36,451 nucleotides of DNA, taken from NCBI GenBank assembly GCA_016932645.1, contig JAFGCL010000010.1, positions 1 through 36,451 of the forward strand. The letters run 5' to 3'. The DNA is from Dehalococcoidia bacterium (GTDB taxonomy: Bacteria > Chloroflexota > Dehalococcoidia > UBA2247 > RBG-13-53-26). The notes beneath the pieces were generated by a model. The model made no database searches and was not told the DNA's origin. It saw only the letters and a program-made list of their open reading frames with translations. This document shows, piece by piece, positions 8,085-16,945 of this stretch (its first letter is position 1; each line of letters begins with the position of its first letter). The translations under genes were made by a program, and so were the position numbers.

Positions 8085-9110
8085 ATGAGCGTTATTGAAG
8101 CCAAGGCTCTCACCAAGATTTACCCTGGGGATATAAAGGCAGTCGATACCATTGATTTCCATGTGAACGCCGGCGAGATATTCGCTTTTCTGGGGCCAAA
8201 CGGCGCCGGCAAGACGACCACGATCAAGATGCTAAACACGCTTCTCATGCCCACCTCCGGCACAGCCACGGTAGCCGGCTTTGATGTGGCGAAGAATTCG
8301 GCCGAAGTCCGCCGGCGTGTCGGCTACGCGGCCCAGGACGTGGGCATAGATGAGCATGCCACCGGGCGGGAGAACCTGTCGCTTTACGGCCATTTCTACC
8401 GACTGGATGGCAGAACGATCAAGGCGCGGGTGAAGGATCTGTTCGAGCTGGTCGATCTGGCTGGCTATGAGGACAAGATGGTCTCGACCTACTCCGGCGG
8501 TATGCGCAAGAGACTCGATCTGGCCATGGGGCTGATACATGAACCTCAGGTGATCTTCCTGGATGAGCCCACCACGGGACTTGATCCGCAGACCAGGGCT
8601 CACCTCTGGGAGTATATCAACAATCTGGCCAGAAGCATGGGCGTAGCCATATTCCTGACTACCCACTACATGGAGGAGGCGGACCGCCTGGCCGATCGAA
8701 TCGCCATCATCGACTTGGGCAAGATAGTGAGCCTCGGCACTTCGGGCGAACTGAAGAAATCCATAGGGGGTGATGTGGTGACGCTGACCCCTCCGGTAGA
8801 GAGGGATGAGGAACTCCGGGAGTTCATCAAGCGCACTGAGGCGGTTCTGGCGGGTCAGCCGTTTGTAGCGGAGATGAAACCCAGCGATGGGGCTCTGGCG
8901 GTCTACGTGAATGATGGCAGCTCAGCCGTACCCGATATGATGCAGATACTGAGCGGCCAGGGAATCGATGTCAAGACGATATCCATCTCACGGCCCTCTC
9001 TCGATGACGTGTTCCTCAAGTACACCGGTCGCACTATCCGCACGCAGGAGGGGACCCGGACCAACTTCGCTCAGTTGAGGCGGCAGGCTAACAGGAGGCG
9101 AAACCAATGA
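8085..9110 (+). CDS. ABC transporter ATP-binding protein (DrrA/daunorubicin-resistance-like)
   Basis: Walker A GPNGAGKTTT, signature YSGGMRKRLDLAMGL, Walker B VIFLDEPTTGLDPQ, and DrrA-type C-terminal extension. aaggagg RBS before ATG at 8085. Confidence 0.93.
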   Translation: MSVIEAKALTKIYPGDIKAVDTIDFHVNAGEIFAFLGPNGAGKTTTIKMLNTLLMPTSGTATVAGFDVAKNSAEVRRRVGYAAQDVGIDEHATGRENLSLYGHFYRLDGRTIKARVKDLFELVDLAGYEDKMVSTYSGGMRKRLDLAMGLIHEPQVIFLDEPTTGLDPQTRAHLWEYINNLARSMGVAIFLTTHYMEEADRLADRIAIIDLGKIVSLGTSGELKKSIGGDVVTLTPPVERDEELREFIKRTEAVLAGQPFVAEMKPSDGALAVYVNDGSSAVPDMMQILSGQGIDVKTISISRPSLDDVFLKYTGRTIRTQEGTRTNFAQLRRQANRRRNQ

Positions 9111-9877
9111 TGTGGGCCTTATCTGATACTTGGCAAGTCGTGCTGCGCGATGTCAGGAGTCGCATTCGCATGCCCGTGTTCATCTTCATGAACCTGTTTC
9201 AGCCTGTGCTGTGGCTGTTGCTCTTCACTCAGATATTCAAATCCCTCAGTGGCAGTGTAGCTGGAGAGGGAATCAGCTATCTCGATTTCTTTGCGCCGGG
9301 TGTGATAGTCATGACCGTGCTGTTCGGCTCGGCCTTCGCCGGCATGAGTACGCTGATGGACATGGATTCTGGTGTTCTGTCCAAGATGGTAGCCACGCCG
9401 GTTAACCGGGTCTCCATCATAACCGGCCGCGTCCTTGCTAACGTGCTGGTGGGGTTGGTTCAGGCGCTGATTGTCTTTGTAGTGGCTGCCATCATGGGCG
9501 TACGTGTGGCTACCGGTATGCCTGGGGTGCTGCTTGTGCTGTTGCTTGTCGCCTTGCTTGGAACGGGGTTCGCTGCTTTCTCCAATGGCTTGGCGCTTCT
9601 GTTCAAGCGAACCGAGACGGTGATGGCTACCACCAACCTGCTCACGATGCCGCTGATGTTCATGTCCTCCATGATGATGCCTTCTCAGGCACTTCCTGAT
9701 TGGCTGAACACAGTGAGACAGTTCAACCCGGTGGATTATGCGGTTGTGGGTGTCCGCAACCTGGTTCTTTATGGGTATGTCTGGACCGACCTTTGGAAGT
9801 CATTGCTAGTGCTTGGCGCCTTTGCGGTGGTGATGGTGGTGTTTGGCACGCTGATGTTCGGCACCCGGGCAGAGTGA
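9107..9877 (+). CDS. ABC-2 type transporter permease (DrrB-like)
   Basis: Six hydrophobic segments. LDFFAPGVIVMTVLFGSAFAGMSTLMDMDSGVLSKMVATPVNR is typical of ABC-2 permeases. Overlaps the upstream ATPase stop. Confidence 0.92.
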   Translation: MMWALSDTWQVVLRDVRSRIRMPVFIFMNLFQPVLWLLLFTQIFKSLSGSVAGEGISYLDFFAPGVIVMTVLFGSAFAGMSTLMDMDSGVLSKMVATPVNRVSIITGRVLANVLVGLVQALIVFVVAAIMGVRVATGMPGVLLVLLLVALLGTGFAAFSNGLALLFKRTETVMATTNLLTMPLMFMSSMMMPSQALPDWLNTVRQFNPVDYAVVGVRNLVLYGYVWTDLWKSLLVLGAFAVVMVVFGTLMFGTRAE

Positions 9878-10083
9878 GAAAGGGGCCAACTATGCAGGAT
9901 AGAGTGAGCAAGGCAGTCAAGAATCCAAGCTTGGGCTCTCGGGATCGAATCGATTGTTGTGGTCAACCGCCTGTCCGCTACTAGGGATCTAGGATCAAGC
10001 AAGGAGTGGGTGGAATTAAGATATGCAATTTAGAGATAGGTGCAGCAAGGCCTTGGAGGCTGGGGCTGCAGGGAGGTGAAGCA

Positions 10084-11028
10084 GTGGAATACGCCATTCG
10101 AACGGAGAATCTGAGCAAGACATACGGGAAGACCTTCAAAGCCCTGGACAGTGTCTCTCTACAGGTAAGTAGGGGCGAGGTGGTGGGATATGTCGGTCCT
10201 AACGGTGCCGGCAAGACCACTACCATCAAGATACTGACCGGCCTGATACGGCCCACGTCGGGGAGGGCCCACGTGAACGACAGAGACGTGGTCTCCAACC
10301 CGAGAGATGCCCTGCGGTCTATGGGGGCGCTGATCGAAGTGCCAGGGGTGTATGACTACCTGACGCCGCACGAGATGCTGACCTACTTCGGCCGGGTCTA
10401 CGGCATGCGCCGCGATGTGATAGACCAGAGGATTAAGGAGACGCTGGAACTGGTCAGATTGCCGGACTGGGAGCACAAGAAGACCGGGGCGTTCAGCACC
10501 GGAATGCTGCGACGCCTAGCCATAGCCAAAGCCGTCCTCCACAGGCCGGACATCCTGATCCTGGACGAGCCGGTTCTCGGCCTGGACCCGAAGGGGATCA
10601 TGGAGGTGAGGGAGATGATAAGGCAGTTCCGCAGCGAGGGCATGACAGTCTTCCTCAGTTCCCATCTCCTGAGTGAGGTGGCCGAGGTCTGCGATTCGGT
10701 GATCTTCCTGGACAAAGGGAAAGTGGTCACGTCAGACTCTGTGGAAGGTATAGGCCGCAGAGTGGGGCATGCTGTGGTGGACGCAAGGTTCCTCCATCCG
10801 CTATCCCCCGAAGAAATCGGCAAGCTCAAAGACATTGATTTGATAAAGGGCGTTGACATGAAGAATAGTACGGCTCGACTACAGTACGATGGAACGCCAG
10901 AGACAAGTGCTCAGATACTGAGACTCCTCGTGTCTCTGAACTTGGACGTCGTGTCCTATGCGGCCGAAGGTGTCGGGCTGGAAGAATACTATGTCTCCGT
11001 CATGAGCGATGAGAAGGGGGTCAACTAA
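10084..11028 (+). CDS. ABC transporter ATP-binding protein (second module)
   Basis: Walker A GPNGAGKTTT, FSTGMLRRLAIAKAVLHRPDILILDEPVLGLDP. Likely GTG start at 10084 (VEYAIRTENLSKTYG) after ggagg. The ORF track starts at 10006. Confidence 0.92.
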   Translation: MEYAIRTENLSKTYGKTFKALDSVSLQVSRGEVVGYVGPNGAGKTTTIKILTGLIRPTSGRAHVNDRDVVSNPRDALRSMGALIEVPGVYDYLTPHEMLTYFGRVYGMRRDVIDQRIKETLELVRLPDWEHKKTGAFSTGMLRRLAIAKAVLHRPDILILDEPVLGLDPKGIMEVREMIRQFRSEGMTVFLSSHLLSEVAEVCDSVIFLDKGKVVTSDSVEGIGRRVGHAVVDARFLHPLSPEEIGKLKDIDLIKGVDMKNSTARLQYDGTPETSAQILRLLVSLNLDVVSYAAEGVGLEEYYVSVMSDEKGVN

Positions 11029-11847
11029 ATGGCAATAGACGCAGTGAGGATGAGGAACGACCTCTCTGAAAGCTGGCTTTCGCTCCGGTTCGAGATGCTG
11101 AAACATCTGAAGCGCCGCAGGCTCTTCATCGTGGGCGCACTGGCGATAGTGGTGCCGCTGTTCTTCTATGTCTACTTCTACCAGGCAGACCCGAATGCCG
11201 CAGTGGACTTTGCCAACATGTCGCTCCAGTTCATGAACGTCCTGATCGTGATATCGGCTGCCATGTTTGCCGGCGACGCTGTGTGTGGCGAATTCGAGAA
11301 AAAGACTAGCCTGCTGATCTTCCCAACTCCACAGAGAAGATCCTCCATATTTGTTGGCAAGTACGCGGCAGCAGTGATGGCAACCTTCCTGGTGGTTTCA
11401 CTCTACTATGTGGTGCTGACTCTCCAGATAGGACAGCTCTTCGGCTGGGGAGAAATACCAGGGGCACTGGGCAAATCCTTCCTGACGGCCTTGATCTACT
11501 CTGTCGCCGCGGTAAGCGTGGCATTCCTCATAAGCAGCCTATTGAAGCGCTCAATGTCTGCCACCATTGTCAGTTTTCTGGCGCTCTTGATGATATTGCC
11601 CATCGTACAAATGCTCATATCCGTACTGGATCAGGAACCCTGGTTCATCGTCACCTACTCCAGTGGTCTGATCACCAGCGTGCTCGGCGCGTCGAGCAGT
11701 CTCCCGATGAATCCCGGCGGCGGTACCAGTGGCAACGAGATCCAGCAGTTCACTCCTACTCTGAAGACGGGCATCGCCGTGATGGTGACCTGGGCCATTG
11801 CCTGCTTGGCAGCTGGCATGGCGATAGCCGTCAAGAAGGAGGACTAG
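11029..11847 (+). CDS. ABC-2 type permease (second module)
   Basis: Directly follows the ATPase (2 nt after its stop). Multiple hydrophobic helices; GDAVCGEFEKKTSLLIFPTPQRRSSIFVGKYAA typical of ABC-2 permeases. Confidence 0.88.
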   Translation: MAIDAVRMRNDLSESWLSLRFEMLKHLKRRRLFIVGALAIVVPLFFYVYFYQADPNAAVDFANMSLQFMNVLIVISAAMFAGDAVCGEFEKKTSLLIFPTPQRRSSIFVGKYAAAVMATFLVVSLYYVVLTLQIGQLFGWGEIPGALGKSFLTALIYSVAAVSVAFLISSLLKRSMSATIVSFLALLMILPIVQMLISVLDQEPWFIVTYSSGLITSVLGASSSLPMNPGGGTSGNEIQQFTPTLKTGIAVMVTWAIACLAAGMAIAVKKED

Positions 11848-12018
11848 GGCACGCCTGTTAAGCCGCCTGTGTTTCGACGCGATGGGTACTAGGGAGGTAT
11901 CCTGAGTAACGTGGCAACTGCCTTGGTTATCAAGGTTCTCCCAGGCAAGCAGGAGACCAATGCATATGGTCTCTAGCCATTGAGTTCAGTATGGTGAGCA
12001 GCTTGCGCATGCAGGTGT

Positions 12019-12054
12019 CCCGTGGCACGGGCGAAGCCTGACGGCTTGCCCGTG
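12019..12054. repeat. Nested inverted repeats (bulged hairpin)
   Basis: CCCGTG-g-CACGGGC-g-AAGCC-TGAC-GGCTT-GCCCGTG: 12-bp stem with one bulged G and a 4-nt loop. A third arm (CCCGTG) can pair alternatively. Confidence 0.6.
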
Positions 12055-12200
12055 ATCCCAACTACTGCAACGCCCGCTACTACAACGGCACGATCGGGCG
12101 GTTCATCAGTGCGGACACGGTAGTCCCCGATTTCTCCAATCCCCAGTCCCTCAACCGCTACAGCTACTGCTGGAACAACGCACTGCCCACCAGCCAACGA
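12054..12200 (+). pseudogene. Remnant of RHS repeat-associated core domain
   Basis: Frame from 12054 reads DPNYCNARYYNGTIGRFISADTVVPDFSNPQSLNRYSYCWNNALPTSQ, matching the RHS-core consensus YxARYYDPxxGRFISADxxxPxxxxPQSLNRYSYxxNNPL. No start codon and no upstream RHS repeats. Confidence 0.8.
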
Positions 12201-12537
12201 TGTTCCGAGTGCACAGTTCAAAGAAAACTGCCTGAATACCTGATGCCAAACTCAGGCAACCGCTGTTCATCAGGTGCTCGGTGACCATGACACCTCACGG
12301 TCACATCATCCGTCAGTAAGCGGGACTCTCTCATACTGCCAGACTGTGAAGAAAATCGTGGTTTTAAAATGCATCAATAGGCACCTCACCCTCGTCCGGA
12401 AACAGAACGCTTTGCCGGAGACAGCATGCGGGTGGTAGAATCGCGCTGTCCGCGAGCCGCCATCTCACGATGGCCAATCATGCTCGGCAGCCTCTATTGT
12501 CCTGGCTCAGGAGAGTGATACGACGTCTGAACGCCTG

Positions 12538-15243
12538 TTGATTACAAAGCTGCATGTTCCTCCCGTCCCCCCGGGGTGGCTCACGCGCCCCCGCCTCAGG
12601 AAACACCTCGACGCCGCGCTGCGTTGCCGGTTGACGCTGGTTTGCGCGCCCGCCGGGTTTGGCAAGACCACGCTACTGAGCGAGTGGATCGCTCTTCAAG
12701 CGGGCGGAAGCGCCATGCATGCCCCACCTGCTGCATGGCTTTCCGTGGACAAGGAAGATAATGATCCGGATCGCTTCTGGACCTACTTTGTGGCCGCACT
12801 GCAAACCGTGCAGTCGGGTCTGGGACAACGTTCACTGGAGATGCTGGAGACGGGCAAAGCGCCCTCTATCAGGGCTGTGTTGACCACTTTGGTGAATGAC
12901 ATCAGCGAGGCCAAGCGTGACTTCGTGCTGATACTGGATGACTACCACGAGATAGCATCGAAGTCGGTCCACGAGTCTATCGCCTTCCTCGTGGACCATC
13001 TGCCGCCGCGGGCGCATTTGGTGCTGGCGAGCAGGGTTGATCCGCCGCTCCCACTGGCCCGTCTGCGAGTTCGTGGGCAGTTGAATGAGCTGCGGGCCGC
13101 TGACCTGCGTTTTACGACGGACGAAGCGACCGCCTTTTTCAATGACATCATGAACCTGGGACTGACGACTGACAACGTTAGGGCGCTCGACTCTCTGACA
13201 GAAGGCTGGATAGCCAGCATCCGAATGGCCGCGCTATCCATGCAGGGATGCGAGAATATCCCTAGCTTCATCGCGGAGTTCACGGGCACCCACCGCCATG
13301 TGATGGACTATCTGGTGGAGGAGGTGCTTGGCCGTCAGAGACCTAGCGTGCAGCAGTTTCTGGTGCGAACCTCCGTTCTTGATCGTTTGAGCGCGTCGCT
13401 GTGCAATGCCGTGACCGGTGGGGACAATGCAGAAGAGATGCTCGATCATCTGCAATCGGCCAATCTATTCGTGGTGCCGTTGGACGAGAGCCGGAAGTGG
13501 TTCAGGTACCACCATTTATTCTCTGACCTGTTGCGCGATCGCCTGCAGAAGACGCAGCCTGACCGTATACCAATGCTGCAACGCCGGGCCAGCCAATGGT
13601 TTGAGAGAGAGGGTTTGACTTCCGAAGCCATTCAATATTCTCTCGCAGCCAAGGACCTTGACCGCGCTGCAGACCTGATCGAGTCAGTGGCCGTGCCGCT
13701 CATATCACAGGGCAAGATTTCGGCGCCGCAGGGATGGCTGGAGAAGTTGCCCGAGGAAGTCATCCTGTCGCGCCCGTGGCTCTGCATCGGCCTGGCCAAT
13801 GTCCGGGAGGCACGCGGCCAGCTTGTTGCTGTTCAGCCACTAGTGGATGCAGTGGAGGCCATCCTCTCCCGGGCCCGGCCTGCCAGGACGCCCAGAGAGG
13901 CGGAGTCAGACAGGCGCATCCGCAACCATTTGACGTCTCTGCGCATACCGCTGTTTCTGGCCCGGGGTGAAACCGACGAGGCCATCCGCCTCTGTCATGA
14001 GGCGATTGAGCAGTCAGCCGACGACCAGCCAACGGTGCGATGCATGTCGGTGCTCCTTCTGGGGTTGGCGCATTGGATGAAGGGGGACATGTCCAGTGCC
14101 GTGCCCTATCTGGAAGAGGCAGCGGTTTACGGACAGACCACGGGTAATTACTTCATCACACTGGTTGCCATGGGACACCTGGCAGACATCTATGTCAGAC
14201 AGGGGCGGCTGCACGAGGCAGCCGAGGCCAGCCGCAAGGCTATCCGCCTCGGCACGGAATGGGGAGGTGGAGAACCCCTTCCCGCTACCAGCTACGCCCA
14301 TATATGCCTGGCTCAGATTCTCTACCAATGGAATGAGATTGAAGAGGCCATACACTATGTCAACCGGGCGATTGATTTGGGCAGGCAAGGGGTGCAGTTG
14401 ACCATTGCCGTGATGGCGGTTCCGGGGCTAGCGCCCCTGACGGAGCTGATCGGACAGACCACTGCACTGTCCGATGCCTTGGATGAACTGGAGGGTGTGG
14501 CTAGGGCATCGCGGAGCACTGTGATGACCAGGGTGACCGCTTCGTGGCGCGCCCGTTTATCTCTGGCCAGGGGCGATATCGGCCAGGCTCTGCAGTGGGC
14601 GGCCTCCAGGGAGAGATCCAAAGGTGGTTGGGATGAGGGGCTCGAGTTCGCACTGGAATTCGAGTATCTCACACTGGCCCGGCTCAAGATCGCCAGGGGG
14701 CAACTACAGGGCGTTCCGGCCATGCTGGATCAGGTGCGGAAAAGGGCTGAGGCAGAGGGCAGGATGGGTAGCGTCCTTGAGATACTGGTCCTGCTGTCCA
14801 CCACGCTTCGTGCTCAAGGCAGGGCCGATGAGGCCATGCAGACGCTGCAGAGGGCCCTCTCGCTGGCGGAGCCCGAGGGATATGTCCGCATCTTCGTGGA
14901 TGCGGGGGAGCCGATGGCCGAGCTCCTGCGGTCTGCGCTGCAAGAGCGGATCATGCCAGAATACGTGTCGGGCCTGCTGGCGTCGTTTGGCACGGCCACC
15001 GGTCGCGATGGATCGACCGGCATCACCGCACCACGTGTGAAGCCAATGTCGGAGCCGATCACCAAGCGTGAGCTGGAGGTGCTCAAGCTGCTGGCTGCCG
15101 GTGCATCCAACCAACAGATCGCCGAGGAGTTGGTGCTGGTGACGGGAACAGTAAAGGCTCACCTGCTGAACATCTACCGCAAACTCGACGTTCATAGCCG
15201 CACACAGGCAGTGGCCCGGGCGCGGGAACTTCGCCTCCTGTGA
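12538..15243 (+). CDS. LuxR-family transcriptional regulator, MalT/LAL type (STAND ATPase - TPR - LuxR HTH)
   Basis: Walker A CAPAGFGKTTLLSEW, LILDDYHEI, TPR-rich middle, C-terminal LuxR HTH PITKRELEVLKLLAAGASNQQIAEELVLVTGTVKAHLLNIYRKLDVHSRTQAV. TTG start. Confidence 0.92.
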   Translation: MITKLHVPPVPPGWLTRPRLRKHLDAALRCRLTLVCAPAGFGKTTLLSEWIALQAGGSAMHAPPAAWLSVDKEDNDPDRFWTYFVAALQTVQSGLGQRSLEMLETGKAPSIRAVLTTLVNDISEAKRDFVLILDDYHEIASKSVHESIAFLVDHLPPRAHLVLASRVDPPLPLARLRVRGQLNELRAADLRFTTDEATAFFNDIMNLGLTTDNVRALDSLTEGWIASIRMAALSMQGCENIPSFIAEFTGTHRHVMDYLVEEVLGRQRPSVQQFLVRTSVLDRLSASLCNAVTGGDNAEEMLDHLQSANLFVVPLDESRKWFRYHHLFSDLLRDRLQKTQPDRIPMLQRRASQWFEREGLTSEAIQYSLAAKDLDRAADLIESVAVPLISQGKISAPQGWLEKLPEEVILSRPWLCIGLANVREARGQLVAVQPLVDAVEAILSRARPARTPREAESDRRIRNHLTSLRIPLFLARGETDEAIRLCHEAIEQSADDQPTVRCMSVLLLGLAHWMKGDMSSAVPYLEEAAVYGQTTGNYFITLVAMGHLADIYVRQGRLHEAAEASRKAIRLGTEWGGGEPLPATSYAHICLAQILYQWNEIEEAIHYVNRAIDLGRQGVQLTIAVMAVPGLAPLTELIGQTTALSDALDELEGVARASRSTVMTRVTASWRARLSLARGDIGQALQWAASRERSKGGWDEGLEFALEFEYLTLARLKIARGQLQGVPAMLDQVRKRAEAEGRMGSVLEILVLLSTTLRAQGRADEAMQTLQRALSLAEPEGYVRIFVDAGEPMAELLRSALQERIMPEYVSGLLASFGTATGRDGSTGITAPRVKPMSEPITKRELEVLKLLAAGASNQQIAEELVLVTGTVKAHLLNIYRKLDVHSRTQAVARARELRLL

Positions 15244-15462
15244 CTCGGACGCCACGCTATGGACTGACTGCCCATCCCGCACCATGGGTCATGGTGACCT
15301 TGCGGGAGATGACTGCACTCTAAGGTGGGCGGGACATCCTGTTCTTGCAGGTTGCCAGCCGGCAATGTCTTTCTCGCTGTCTTTCAGACCAGCGTCGTCA
15401 TCCGAGTCAGGACGCGTGGCTCTGAGTACAGCACAGGCCAGTAGTAGAATCGCGCTGTCCTG

Positions 15463-16875
15463 GGATCCAAGAAGCTCAAGGCCGTTGCGGTCAAGTGGGA
15501 AGGCAAGGCGGTGAACATCGCCCAGCCGGAGAAGTTGAGAGAGCTGTCCGAATACTACCGCGGCATGAAGATCGGCTTTCCCTACCATGACGAGGGCTTC
15601 CACAATGTGTTGAGTCGGTGGTCCCACGACCACCGACTCGGGTTCCGGGTGGTGCTTGGTGAAGGCACTCTGAAGAAAGAGCCATGCTATGGGTGTCTTG
15701 GCCGATGCCCCCGGAGCACCTACCGCTCGAAGGACGGGAGGTCGGGGAAGTTCATCTGCCATTCGGCATGGGTGTACCAACCGTGGGCCGAACAGTACTA
15801 CAAGGACTGGAACGACGTCCCCTTCCACGCTACCAAGCTCTTCGACAACTATGGGCTGGATACGATTGACGTTGACCTGATCATAAGTTGGCTTAACGCG
15901 TGCCAGAAAGCCGGGATTCTGACTGACGAGAGTACCGGTATACCCATATCCAAGCTGGGAAGCCAGGTATTCATTGAAGTCCTGCTGAAGAAGATATCCA
16001 TGCGCGAAGGCTTCGGGGACATACTGGCTCAGGGACTGGACAGAGCCGCGGATGAGGTTGGTTCGGCTGCCAGGGAGCAGATCAGGAACGGGGGCATACT
16101 CTCTGAACCCGGATACAGCCAGCCCTATGGGCCGAGACTGCATATCATGACTGGACTCCTGCACGCCATGGAGCCGAGATTGGCCATAAGCCTGCTGCAT
16201 GAGGTGACTACCTGCATGGGCAAGTGGTTGACGCGCTACATGGGACTAAATGTTTATCCGTCCACCCAGACGGTCCGCGCCATAGCCGCCAGATTCTGGG
16301 GCAGTGAGCTGGCCGCCGACTTCTCCACGTACGAAGGAAAGGCCCTGGCGGCCAAGAAGATGCAGGACCGTTCCTACGCCAGGGAGTGCCTTATACTCTG
16401 CGATTGGCTATGGCCCGTTTTGGAGTTGGAGTCCTCCGAGGACATGTGGGCGATCCTACCCTGGAAAGCAGGGTCGTGTCTGCCGTGACCGGCAGGGATA
16501 TGGATGAAGCGGGCCTTAATGGTATTGGTGAGAGGGTGTTCAATTTGGTAAGAGCCATCCATCTCCGTGAAGTGCACAAGGGGGAGAGTGTCTGATGTGA
16601 TCCCGGAACAAGCCTACACAGAGCCGCTCGAATACGAAATCCAGGATTCGCAGTTGATCTTGCCTGGGAAGGATGGTGAGGTGGTCAGCCTCAAGGGCCG
16701 AGTAGTAGATCGGGAAGCCTTCGAGAGGATGAAGGACGAATACTATCAGCTTCGGCGGTGGGATGTGGCCTCGGGACTCCAGACAAGGACACAACTTGAA
16801 GAGATCGACCTAAAGGATGTAGCACAGGATTTGGAGCGACGGGGGCTATTGGCTGCCGCAGTGCACGGGGACTGA
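15463..16875 (+). pseudogene. Aldehyde:ferredoxin oxidoreductase (AOR) family, N-terminally truncated and frameshifted
   Basis: GSKKLKAVAVKW..., 4Fe-4S motif CYGCLGRC, ECLILCDWLWPV in frame 1. GDPTLESRVVSAVTGRDMDEAGLNGIGERVFNLVRAIHLREVHKGE continues in another frame, then DVIPEQAYTEPLEYE...DEYYQLRRWD back in frame 1. The AOR N-terminal domain is missing. Confidence 0.85.
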
Positions 16876-16945
16876 CGCTGTAACATGACGATCACCACCA
16901 GCCGATGGCTCACTGACGTACGAGGGGGCCTCTGACTTAGGCCGT

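Noticed and set aside
9892-9984. 30-aa micro-ORF MQDRVSKAVKNPSLGSRDRIDCCGQPPVRY between the two ABC modules
   Set aside because: It has an aagggg upstream but is too short to support as coding without conservation or ribosome profiling.
11973-12221. 82-aa - strand ORF
   Set aside because: Antisense to the clear RHS-core remnant; composition explained by the + strand frame.
15289-16200. 303-aa - strand ORF
   Set aside because: Antisense to the AOR pseudogene, whose + strand motifs are unmistakable.
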